A stretch of 64,000 nt of DNA, taken from Echinometra lucunter (lineage: Eukaryota > Echinodermata > Echinoidea > Camarodonta > Echinometridae). A program made the position numbers and the translations under genes. The stretch is from the NCBI GenBank assembly GCA_029962745.1, contig CM057157.1:4479435-4543434 (forward strand). Reading direction: 5' to 3'. The notes under the pieces were generated by a model. It was not told the DNA's origin and made no database searches. It saw only the letters and a program-made list of their open reading frames with translations. Shown in pieces: positions 23,291-34,800 of the stretch (within the stretch, counting starts at the first letter, position 1; every line of letters starts with the position of its first letter).

Positions 23291-25555
23291 ATTCTGGTCA
23301 TTTAAAAATATTTTTTACATAAATCTTTTGCAAATATGCGAATACTAGATAAAGGCAATTAAGATTTCTTAAACATTTACATTTTCCCAGGGAAAGCAAA
23401 AATAATTCACTTAAGATACCTGTAAGATATACACTAAGGACGCCCCCCCCCCCAAAAAAAAGCACGAAAATTATGTGAAGGGCATTACTAAAGGGCAGTA
23501 TACTGCTGCAAAATATTCATTGTGCTTACCACAATGGCAAACAGAATGGACATGTTATAGAGAATGTCGTATATAATTAATTTTATAATGTCAGATGGCT
23601 CCAAAAGCAGAGCAAAATGGCATTGATCATCATTACAGTAATGGAAGTTTATTTCATGATGAAATCATTCAGCAATGCTTCTCAGAATTACTTCTCAAAC
23701 TCTGAAGTATTTGAAGAAAAGTTTTCTCTGAAAGGTGGCGCCATTTCAGTTCTGTAAGTTTCTCGGATAAATTTTCTCATCAAAGAACTATGAACTCTCG
23801 CTTCCTTCGAGATTTCTCATATTATTAGTCTGGGAGCCTGTGCCGAAATAGTCATCCCATTTTACATATCAGATTTGACCCTTTAAAGTTACTTAGATCA
23901 TCCATTTCATTCACACAAAAAATTGTCATTCGGAACTTAGCAGAAGGCCGTGCCCCCCCCCCCCCCCCCGAACATCCCTCAAAGGGCCCCAAAGTCGGAT
24001 ATATTTCATCCCATCTAACATTATGCACCAAACTTGCATGGTTTTGGAGATGGATGGTCTAAGTAACTTTAAGGGGTCAAAATGTAAAATGTGGTGACTA
24101 TTTCGGGACACGTTCCTAGCCTTGAATATTATGTCCTCGCGACCAAACCTTTTAACCGAGTATTTTGAAGTATAACCTGGGATACATGCAATTCCTCTGA
24201 TGGGGAGGAGTGAAAGGGGAATTTGGTTGAGTGGGTAGGCAAATAATTAAAAAAAAAAAACTCTCTGACGAACGTTATGACATATCGAAATATTCGCAGA
24301 ATTTCTTAGCAGTCTGTTTTTCGTTTTTGTATGTCATAGGCAACGGGGGTACGAAAAAATATTTTTCGGTCGCAAACGCACTGACAGGAGTAAGGGGGGG
24401 GGGGTAGGTACGGAGCAAAGTACTGTCCACTTATTCATAATACGAATTTGAACAAAATATTGCTTTGCTCTGGAAAATAAAGCATGTTCAAACATTCACC
24501 AGTGCTGCACTCTCCAGCTAAGCTCTTGTTTCCACTTGTACTATCCAAGTCTGCTATAATAAGCTGGTACATTTATTTTTTAATCATAACTACAAAAAAG
24601 ATCAAATGCTTAAAGTACGTGTCTTTGCAATATGTTTAGCAAACCGTGAACACAAAGAGAATCATTTGAGGTAGTTGGTTCTTGTTAATGCTTCCATTAT
24701 CATTATCCACTTCCGTTTTTGGTGCGGTGCAATATGGTATCTGCCATATTTGAGCTGGAGGATTCTAAAATTGTGGCATGAACAAGAGTATCAGTAGGTG
24801 TAAGTATAATAAGTGTATCAGTGGCTAAGAATCTTGGACCAACTGCACATGGATTGTTCTGTATAGTACGAGCTTCAGAAGAATCAAAGAAAAATGGGTA
24901 AGTTTAACACACAGCCTTGTCGTACGCACGTCTAAACATCTGGAAAGATTTTAACATTTATTGCTCAAAGACTAGTGTAGTTCGGGCGTATATGATGACA
25001 GAAACCGTTTGAAAAAATTTTTAAAGAAACTTATCTTTGTCATGACTTAAAGTCTGACGTATGAGCAGTATTTCTCAATAAGCTGTCCTACGGAATGTCG
25101 TTAAAATTACCCTTTTTACCGTTTGTTCTTTAAGTTGTTTTGCTTAAACCTCTTGATGAAATGACTTCAAGGAGTCAATGATGAATGATAATTGATTCAC
25201 AGTCAACATAAAACCTTTATGCATTTATATATATTCCGTTGTATAATAACAATAATAAATAACTCTTATTATTTACCCAGGGTAGCCACTTCAGCTATCA
25301 GCTGATCTTCCGGTTCGGTGTAAAAATGTCAGAGGTAAAAATGTCAGAGGTAAAAATGTCAGAGGTAAAAATGTCAGAGGTAAAAATGTCAGAGGTAAAA
25401 ATGTCAGAGGTAAAAAAGCCAGTGGAAAAAATGTCAGCTCTGGAAATGCCGAAGTGAACATGTTACAGTACAGGTAGGCCCCCTCTACGAATATTGAAGT
25501 AGAAAAGCTTTGGCCGCTTCACATGCACTGTGAAACATAATTGTGACAATTGAAT

Positions 25556-25557
<2 letters not shown>

Positions 25558-25617
<60 letters not shown>

Positions 25618-25618
25618 T
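25558..25618. repeat. (TAG)n microsatellite
   Basis: About 20 uninterrupted GTA/TAG units inside the TU-like element. It produces a false poly-Tyr frame on the minus strand. Confidence 0.95.
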
Positions 25619-25858
25619 TTATTTCCGTATAAAAAGCATAAAAAAACAAAATATACGGTGGATTGCCCGCATTCAGCTAAACCAACAAGGGAAAGCTGGT
25701 CTTCCGTGGGGTCCGGAACAGGTACAAAAATAAAGACATAGCATAAACTGTGTAAAACAAACATAAGTAAAACAAAGTAAATTGCGCCTTCTGCGTAAGA
25801 AATGTCACGTGGGATGATGTCCATTGTTTTCTTTGTGAGATTAATGGGAAATAAGTTC

Positions 25859-26445
25859 TTAAAGGAGAATGAAACCCAGGCATCAGTGTGCTCTGAGTGA
25901 ATGGAGATGAGCAAGAAGAGTAAACAGTGAAAGTTTGAGCAAAATCGGACAATCTGTTCAAGAGTTATGAATTTTGAAAGTTTCAGTAAATCCCTAAATG
26001 GGGATCCTTGAGTTGGCAACTTTGCCAGCATCTGTGATGTCATCGTGGACAACTCTCCATTCATTTTGTGCATGAATTTTCAAAAAAATTGATTTATATG
26101 AAATTTTAAGTCAGGAGTCAACATAATTTTTCCCAAAATGCTTGCAGAATTGATGTAGCTTTGTCATCCTCAAACAATAAATCAAACGAATTTTTATTTT
26201 TTGTGAAAATGCAGACAATTTAAAATTCTGTGTACAAAATAAATGGAGAGTTGTCCACGATGACATCACAGATGCTTGCAAAGTTGCCAACTCAAGGATC
26301 CTCATGGTAAGGATTTACTTAAACTTTCAAAGTTCATAACTCTTGAACAGATTCTCCGATTTTGCTCAAACTTTTACTTTTTTCTCTTCTTGTTCTTCTT
26401 CATTCACTGGAAACACACTGATGTCTGGGTTGCATTCTCCTTTAA
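25859..26445. mobile_element. TTAA-bounded palindromic MITE, family B, copy 1
   Basis: Begins TTAAAGGAGAATGAAAC and ends with a near reverse complement (GTTGCATTCTCCTTTAA). Arms of about 200 bp are inverted copies (GGAGAGTTGTCCACGATGAC on the right, its reverse complement on the left) around a loop of about 170 bp. The TTAA at both ends fits a piggyBac-type target duplication. It is nested inside the TU-like element, so it inserted later. Confidence 0.7.
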
Positions 26446-27437
26446 TGAAATGACAGAGTGGAAAGAAAATATTCACGTTCGATGTTTTGCATATGCTAAC
26501 ACAGTTAAATAATTAAGTACAGGTAATTCTTTTGAAAAGATGTAAATTCCGCAGCGTATCCGATGAGTGACTATACAAAGATCGAATTAGTTCCATTCGC
26601 TTGCTTCCTATTCCACTATTAGGAAAATAATATTCAGGCATTATTTTGTTCACGTACACCACGCTTTATATACGAAGAGGAATGTGCACATTTATAATCG
26701 TGATTCATGTGAAATGAAAGTTGTCAGCTACTAATGTTACAAGTCAAAGTTTTTCCCACCATCGTTTTTACAATGTTCATTAACGTGCAATTTTTAACTG
26801 TACATGTATGCTTAATTCCCCCCTCACTCATACATGTACTTTTTTCCCTACGTAATCAGTAATGTAGAAACGATGAAAGATTGAACAAAATAGGCAGATA
26901 TCTCGCGTGCCCCTTCCTTTCTATAATTCAATATCTGTACCTGTAACATGTTTACTTCAACATTTTCTAATCTGACATACCTCTGACATTTCTACCTCTG
27001 ACTTTTTTCCTCTGTCATATTCAAATCTGAGATTTTTACCTCTTGCATTTTCACCTCTGGAATTTTTACCTCTGGCATTTCACCCTGGCATTTTACCTCT
27101 GACATTTTTACCTCTGACATTTTTACCTCTGACATTATTACCTCGACATTTTTACCTCAGACATTATTACCTCTGACATTATTACCTCTGACATTTTTTA
27201 CCTCGACATTTTTACCTCTGACATTTTTACCTCTGACATTTTTACCTGGCACAGATCTTCCAGCGGGCCCTGCATAACATAATATGTTACCCTTCTCCTT
27301 TCTTATATGCCGAGCGCCTGGCAAGAAGGCAGAAGGTCCCATTTTTGTAAGTCTTTGGTATGACTCGGCCGGGGATCGAACCCACGACCTTCCGTTCATG
27401 AGGCGGACGTTCTATCAATTGAGCCACCATGCCCGGT

Positions 27438-28185
27438 GCAGTTTGTTTTGGAAATTCAAACGGGACAAAATGGCTGAATGTCTAATTCATGGAAATCAAC
27501 TACTGTATCAAAGTGTAACTTCATATCATAACAATTGCTGTATTTGCAATCAAACTAATTAAAGACATAAAGGTATTTCTACGAATAAAGCCTAGGTAAT
27601 ACCATGAAAAAAATAGCCATTATGAAGAACAGTACTGATACTAATGACGATACCCTGGGTAAACAACGGAATTGGAAATTGACAAGGAAACATTTACAAT
27701 TATTTGAGGGATTCACATTCTAAAAGCCTGCTTTTTGGTAGATCCCTCCATTTCCACGCGTTTTCTTTTCAAATAAACCAAACATATTAGTTATACTGTA
27801 TATTGGTGCATATCTATGTTTATCCTTTGTTTCATAATTCAAGTTATGTGAAATGTATCATATTATTATACAATGATTTATATGTCTGATTTCTTTTCAA
27901 AATTGTTATGAATTGTTTTTGTTGGAAATGGAAATAGATTGAATTGAACTGAACATATTTCAAAATAGGTTCTTGTTTAGAAAGAATTTTAGCCATAAAC
28001 TTAAGTACAGTATAGATGTAGTTGGTAGCCTATGCATGTTATGTGGCAAAATACTTTGGATGTGCCATTAATACAACGAATTTTGTAGATTGTGCTTCTG
28101 TCTATCTCTTTTTCTCTCTCTCGACCTCTAGACTTCGCAAAAAGTGATGCAGAGTTGGAGAACCATATTTCAAATGGGGAAATCA
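27438..28185. other. No gene seen
   Basis: AT-rich. The segment 27830-27960 ends in ATAGATTGAATTGAACTGAA and resembles the 3' end of a non-LTR retrotransposon, but no coding part is attached. Confidence 0.35.
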
Positions 28186-28217
28186 AAACAGTAGTTGCAG
28201 TAGTAGTAGTAGTAGTG

Positions 28218-28254
<37 letters not shown>

Positions 28255-28292
28255 GAGTAGTAGTAATAGTAGTAGTAGTAGTAGCAGTAGTG

Positions 28293-28346
<54 letters not shown>

Positions 28347-28447
28347 GCAGTAGTAGCAGCAGCAGCAGCAGTAGTAGTAGTTGCAGTAGTAGTAGTAGTA
28401 GCAGCAGCAGCAGCAGTAGTAGTTGCAGTAGTAGTAGTAGTAGTAGT

Positions 28448-28487
<40 letters not shown>

Positions 28488-28502
28488 ACAGTAGTAGTAA
28501 TA

Positions 28503-28539
<37 letters not shown>

Positions 28540-28800
28540 GAGTAGTAGTTGCAGTAGTAGTAGTAGTAGTAGTAGCAGTAGTAGTGGTAGTAGAAGTGGT
28601 GGTAGTAGTAGTAGTTGCAGTAGTAGCAGTAGTAGTAGCAGTAGTGATAGTAATAGTAGTAGTGGTAGTGGTAGTGGTAGTAGTAGTAGTAGCAGTAGTA
28701 GTAGTAGTAGTAGTAGTAGTGATAGTAGTAGTAGTAGTGGTAGTGGTAGTAGTAGTAGTAGTAGTGGTAGTGGTAGTGGTAGAAGTAGTAGTATGGATAG
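28186..28800. repeat. Long (GTA)n-type trinucleotide tract with GCA and GTG variants
   Basis: More than 600 bases built almost only from GTA triplets with blocks of GCA, GTG and occasional GAA, in constant register. It yields long poly-Val/Ala, poly-Thr and poly-Tyr frames on both strands. No start context, splice pattern or domain makes any of them a gene. Confidence 0.92.
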
Positions 28801-29828
28801 TATTGCATTTTAGTAAACAGCATATCAAAGTGGTGACTGGCATTTTCATTTCTGGAGAAAATTTCTGAAAAATATGTTCTTTAAAGAAGAACTTTAAGAA
28901 TTTTAATTTGAAAGTGTGTAATTTACTGCTCAAGATTTTTTAGTCTAATAAACTCCCTACTTCTATCGTGTATATTTTTCTTTTTCATTATTTGCGACAA
29001 AATATATTGATATATTGATTCGTCCTTGTTCATTATATAATTTTTAAAAATCCGGAGTTGATTTTCAGATGTTGAGAAAATAAGGCGGAACTTTAAGCCT
29101 GGGAGGCCTCTTGTCAATGGGCAAGTAGCTAGTTTTGTTCCCATTTACGATTGTATTGGCTTTACGGTGTCGTAGAGATTAAACTATCATGACTATTGTG
29201 AATGTAACTTTTGACTTCTTTGCTCTATTAATCAAAGTAAACACTCTGTGGTTACAAATGCCTACATATTTCATTGGTTTTTCAATCCGTCAATTGTCAT
29301 CTCTAGTAGATAATACACTAGAATAATTGCACTGTGATATAATGCGAAGATTCTGACGTCTATGGGAAAATACCTTTTACGCAACAGCAACCAGTTTAAC
29401 TTGAAAGGACTTGCAACGTGACGACCATTTCACAGTAAAGAACTCCTCGCTATTCATGCATTAACAATGCTGCTCAATGAGTATAATTGGCACCAAAAAT
29501 AATTCATTATGGAATCCATATTCTGTACTGCTTCACCCAAGGAATTAGATGAGTATGTTTTTTGCAATGCGTATACATGTACAGCAAATTTTTTAGTATA
29601 TACCATATAAAGTTGCATCCCTTCTAAATTCTTCTGTTCATTAGTACATGTAACTCTTTATTTGATGTTTGATATTTTCTTCTATTAACTTAATGCTTTA
29701 CTTCTTTCTATGTTTATTGTATCTTCCAAATGGAAGATTCATTTTTGTCGAGGTAAGATGGGGTATGCTTTTTATATATCTTTTATTTTATCCTAAAGGG
29801 CAATAACCATAAAATTATGAAGAGCTTT
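28801..29828. other. No gene seen
   Basis: AT-rich sequence with no convincing exon, RNA or repeat structure. Confidence 0.4.
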
Positions 29829-30490
29829 TCCAAAAGGTGCTAAATCCATTTTTCCAGCCAAACCAAGGTTTCAGCAAGACTGGATGTTTTTTTTTTTTTA
29901 ATTATTATTATTTACATACACGCTTCACAATATGAACAATTCAGAGGCAGCCCTACCGAAGGGCAGCCCCCCCCCCGTGATTCTTTTCAAATGAAAAAAG
30001 TAGAAAAAGAAGGTTAAAAAAATGTCTATTTCCAAAAGGTGCTAAATCCAAAGTTGTTTTTTTTTTCTCAAAAATGTGCAAATCCGCTTTGATTGAATCA
30101 AAGATATTTATTCAAACCATTTATTTTCCTTCTTGGAAACATCAAAACTTTCGCAGTTGGAAACGTTTGGTTGGATATACCAACATTGGTCATCTTACAA
30201 ATGATAATGAAAGAAATCCTGCATGAATAGTAGTTTCTTTTAGAATTTTATCTTTATTTTTCACGTGAACGGATTTAGAGCCTTTTGGAAAGAAAACTTA
30301 TCTCAAAATTGGAGATCATGTAAAAAAAAAAACAAAAAAAAAACATATAAAGAATTTTAGAAAAATAACTGCTCATGCAGGACTTCTGTCATTCTCATTT
30401 TTTAGATGTGTAATTTCGGTACATCTATATGTGAAAGTTGGTTGATGTTTTGAAGAAGGGAAATGGATTAAATAAAAATGCCCAATTTGC
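29829..30490. repeat. Fold-back element with repeated CCAAAAGGTGCTAAATCC motif
   Basis: CCAAAAGGTGCTAAATCC occurs directly at about 29830 and 30032, and inverted (GGATTTAGAGCCTTTTGG) at about 30271. Longer arms flank this: AATGATAATGAAAGAAATCC near 30200 pairs with sequence near 30390. CCTTCTTGGAAACATCAA near 30130 pairs with TTGATGTTTTGAAGAAGG near 30445. Poly(T) and poly(C) runs lie between. Likely a non-autonomous DNA transposon. Confidence 0.6.
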
Positions 30491-31212
30491 TCGAAATCAC
30501 TTAAAGTAGATCTAGCGCCCTGTTTTTATAATAAGCTCTTCATATGGTCTTTGCTTTGTGTTGTTATATCTTATGTTTCAATTATGAAATTGATGTCCAC
30601 TAAATACATAACACTGCAGTAACACAACTTCATTGCTCACAGCAAGTATCAATGTACCCTTTCGTTAACTCTGTCAATCTCTTACTTTTTCAGCATGAAC
30701 TCAAAACTGATCGTATGTTATTTTTTTATCAATAGGTGTACTCATTCAGTGTAACTCTTGGAGCAAAAATCTGTTGACAGTGTGTGTTGCATGTACGTCT
30801 AAGTAGTTACATTTCATTTCTTCTCAGACGAACTGTACCGTTTTCATCTGAGTTCTGTAGTATACTTCGACCCATTTGTAGAACTGGCAAAAAGGTGTCA
30901 TCACAAAAGATCCAAACAAATAAGTTTTCTTTCATTGCTTCTCTCTATAGCTCTAAAATATTTTCAGCTGAATTTTATTAGTGAATAGGGATCAGTTATT
31001 TATTCAAGCGTTTCATTTTAATCGTCTTTGGGTAGTATCAGAATTATAAAGATAAATTCCACGACCATAAACATCGTTTACTCGTTATAACTGATATGAT
31101 TTGTCTTCATTAAAAGGTTCAATTTTATTAGAGATTTTATATCAGCCAATATGTCCATCCATTAAAAACGAAGGCAAGTTCAGAATTCATTAATTACATT
31201 TCAGTGATTACA

Positions 31213-31351
31213 ATGAAAAGAGAGAATTCTATACAAACTATTAGACGATTGCAATCTTGCTGTCAGAATATTTATTTAGAACTGACATTTATCTTTATAT
31301 GGTTTTTCATTTTGTTAGACTTCATCATCGGACTGTATACGTACGTGGAGG
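31213..31351 (+). CDS. Exon 1: putative signal peptide
   Basis: Starts MKREN; an in-frame ATG also lies 9 bases upstream at 31204. A basic and polar stretch of about 25 residues precedes a hydrophobic core (LTFIFIWFFILLDFIIGLY), then TYVEG and donor G|GTAAGA in phase 1 with the first EGF exon. The n-region is long for a signal peptide, so a different true first exon remains possible. Confidence 0.5.
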
Positions 31352-31814
31352 GTAAGAACGTTGCGGGACTAAGTCTATACACTATGTGAAGAAATTAGTG
31401 TAAAGACTAATATTTTATGATAGCACATATGCGACGAATAACCTCTTTGTACTGAACATTGTATTGAAAAGGTAATTTTTTCAGTAATTCTTCTTGAAAT
31501 CTAATCTTGAGGTCTAACGATGGTCCTGTACTTCCGAGTTTTCATACAATGCATTAAATCGATGACTCAACGAGATATGCATTAGCTACAGTCTATTTCC
31601 ATTAAAAACACCTGTTCTGTTGCTTGACATGCACTTAGGATAACCAGCTTCATGTTTTGCCTTCATTGTAGTTTTCGTCATTTCTCAGTAATCGCACGGA
31701 TAGTTTAGCAAATATTATTTACTTCAATACTGGAAAGTTGATGTTTGAATATGTGAAAAACCATTTCCTGTCAGTAAGAGAATTCAAGACTAGCTTTGAA
31801 TGGATCTGATTTCT

Positions 31815-31858
<44 letters not shown>

Positions 31859-34800
31859 GCTATAACCAGGTAGGCCTACCTGTGATACATACCCCTGCCT
31901 TAATGAAGGAACATGCACGGAGGACACTGCCAGTCCGACCAACTATACATGTATGTGTTTACCTGGATACATGGATCAAAACTGTAGTACAGGTGAGTTA
32001 TCATGTATTTTAAGCTATTATGGAAGGGCAGTGAGGTTCAAAAGTAAAGGTTTTCCAACTTGTCAGACATATGCTGGTAATCTTTCCCACCCCATTTTGT
32101 CGCGTAGGCAGTGATGCTCTAATTTTACCATGTATATCTAATAAAAGAGAAGGAAATATAACTTATGACAAATAGAATTACTAGTTATTTAGAATATATA
32201 CGGTTCCTAAACAATGAATACACGTCAAGACTATTTGACGTAACAAACGTGATGACAGATTTTACACCTCTTTACTTCCTTCAACACACTGTTTAGTCGC
32301 CTTGAGCAATATTTCAAGTAAAAATATACACACTTCTACTTCTTTAGTTTGCCCAGTAGGGAGATATGGTGATGACTGCACGGAATCCTGTAGCAATACA
32401 TGCGTAGAGGATGGCATGTGCAGTCATGTTGATGGAGAGTGTCTTTGTATGCCGGCATTTGACGGAGCAGTTTGTGATAAATGTAAGTTTATCAGAATAG
32501 ATCTTTTGCCGTATGTGTACCCTGGGAGTGAGTAAAATGCATCATTTTAATTTCTGAGACGATTTTGCAGACCATCTTCTCTGAGTTAAATGAAAATGAA
32601 AAAATGAAGAGACCATCACCATGAAACGATGCAAAGATAATTGGAATATTATAGCTTTTAAGTATGGCTTGCTAGAGATGGTGCACAAAAATGGCATCGA
32701 CATAAAAATATGCTGCTACTTTCCCAAACCATGTCAAACACATCTATATTTCCACTCTACAATCATATTTACACTCCATAATAAGATATTGTTGCATTTT
32801 TATTGATTCACACAGTGGGTTATTTTCTTTTATGCCAAAGATATTGACATAGGTTTCTTCCAAGTGATCTGTAAGCTGCAGAAATATAATAAATTTTAAT
32901 AAAAGCATTTAATGTTTGCAAAACATTTAGATGGTCATTGCACTTTATGAATTCGAAAAGATTATTGTCCCATATGCGAGGCTATAATCTAAGAATAAAT
33001 AATAGAATGTTGTGATACTACTTTTGTCGTTTGATCTTTATCGTGTGATCTTTTTAAAGTTAGTTATTTGTATCAGTATTAGATGCTTCAAGTTAATGAC
33101 GTGAAAGCTACAGTACAAATGGCATCACATGAAGACTCTAGAATCTCAGTCGAATGCACTTAATTGAGATTTTTAAATAAAGTCCTTGTTTCCAGTGATT
33201 TAAAGTAAATTCTTATCTCTCAAAATCTTTGCAGACAGTATCAATGCGACAGTTAATCTTACACTTCCAGTTAACGGGATGATACAGGAGGGTAATTCAT
33301 TCGTACTGACATGCTGGGTCAATCTCGGAGAAAATGACGTCAGACAGGTCGACTGGTACAAACAGGAGACAGAACGTAATAAGGAACTAACACCCGTAGC
33401 CGGAAAGTATGTGATGGACAATGTTCCAAACCAGGGCGAATACAACATCACAGTTCTCAGTGCTGGATATGAAGACAGTGGGGATTACTACTGTGAAGCA
33501 AGCACACCTTTGACGGAAACGATATTTAAGACTGGTCCAAGTGGCATCCTTAGAGTTCATGTTTTTGGTGAGAATCAGTGATCAGTGTCTTTATAAGATA
33601 TTTGAAATGGATAATGTTCTAGATTAGTTTATTTGAACGGGATGGTGAATACAAAACGTTTATGGTATGCTCACTCTGATATATGGTGCAAGGAGATCAC
33701 TTAACATAAAGTTTTGCGTCAAAGACTACCAAAGTAGGCTACAGCTTAATGGCCGAACATGCTTGCTAATTTGATATTCCATAGCGTTATATTTTATATT
33801 AATATATTAATATAATGATTATAGTAAGGTAATATTGCTGAATATGACGTGCGATCAATTATCGAAGAGAATTTCTACCCACATCTCTGTTGAATGCCCA
33901 AATGCCCTGCGGTAGGTCATGAAAAGAAAGTTGAGACATACAAAAGATCAGTGAGATATATAGATAATATTCTAGACAAAATAATAAGATTTGGTAAATT
34001 AAGAATTGTTTTTATCATCATTGTTATATTAGTAAACTCATAATGTGCAAATAACAATTTTCATCTAATTGAAAAAAAATATTAATCATCTTACGTATTC
34101 CAAACAATACGACTGTGACTTAGTAAATAAAATCACTTCACCCCTACCCCTCCTGAAATTTATGGAAAATATCGTTTTCATTTCGATCGTTGTACAATGA
34201 ATTAAGATGGAAAAAAATATTATCATTATTTTGAAAATCAGTCCCGGGTCGAACCGATAGCAGCTCAAGTATTCTGGAAGATCGAGTCCAGCTGGGCGAG
34301 CATGCTGCGCTGAGCTGTGTGTTCATATCCAGTTTAGATCTACTCGTGGAATGGGAACAGAATGGACAGAGATTGTTACCTGATAGCAGGACGTCTTTGA
34401 TCACTGTACCATACTACATTCCTGGAGCAAAGAGGTTCATCAGCTACATGAATCTCAGTGATATCACACCGACTGATCACGGAACTTATCGATGCTCAGT
34501 GTCTTACTCTGATGGTGAAGAGTCAGTCAACCTCCATCTCGATGCTCAAATCATTGTTATACGTAAGTAAATAGTTACCATGGATACATTGTTTGACAAA
34601 AATAATATGGCGATCACTGTTTGGCTATATTAAAAGCAGACTGTATAGATCTTGTTCGGACTTTCAACGACAATGTGCTTGACTACTATGCTGCAGCTAC
34701 TTATTTTGGACATTAAATATATTCGAGTTTGCATAGAAATAAAGCTTAATCCACTTTTGTTTATTTTAAAGCGCGTGTCTGTCTTAAAAGATGCTTGGGG

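Larger units (their letters stand above)
22011..25261. other. Intergenic; no gene supported
   Basis: Contains a (GA)n tract near 22400-22425, poly(C) runs near 23440 and 23950, a perfect hairpin at 23067-23103 and a retroposon tail at 23205-23290. No exon with a recognisable domain was found. Confidence 0.4.
25312..27253. mobile_element. TU-like fold-back transposon with 15-bp tandem-repeat inverted ends
   Basis: The left end is an array of eight 15-bp units (GTAAAAATGTCAGAG) at 25320-25439. The right end (about 26972-27247) is an array of some 18 more diverged units in inverse orientation (CTCTGACATTTTTAC). Inside the arrays a second inverted domain is visible: GAAGTGAACATGTTACAG at about 25450 against CTGTAACATGTTTACTTC at about 26941. 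An 8-bp target duplication, GATCTTCC, flanks it. Outer 15-bp tandem repeats, an inner inverted domain and an 8-bp duplication match the published description of sea urchin TU elements. No transposase is seen inside; it would be non-autonomous. Confidence 0.75.
25262..27437 (-). mobile_element. tRNA-derived SINE split by a transposon
   Basis: On the minus strand the tRNA-like head (27437-27361) has A-box TGGCTCAATTGATAGAACG, B-box GGGTTCGATCC and anticodon loop CTCATGA (CAU). The body continues to 27262. The remaining part, GATCAGCTGATAGCTGAAG onward with an AT-rich tail, lies at 25311-25262. GATCTTCC is present at both broken ends (25304-25311 and 27254-27261), so the SINE was split by the insertion between them. 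Confidence 0.7.

Noticed and set aside
25320..25439. CRISPR-like array of short repeats
   Set aside because: The 15-bp units are contiguous with no unique spacers, and an inverted array lies 1.5 kb away; this fits a fold-back transposon end.
27361..27437. tRNA-Met gene on the minus strand
   Set aside because: The CAU loop is present but the anticodon stem has a mismatch, the acceptor pairing is poor and a SINE body follows.
28001..28933. Long poly-Thr, poly-Val/Ala and poly-Tyr open frames
   Set aside because: They arise from a GTA-type trinucleotide repeat that stays open in several frames of both strands, with no domain, start context or splice support.
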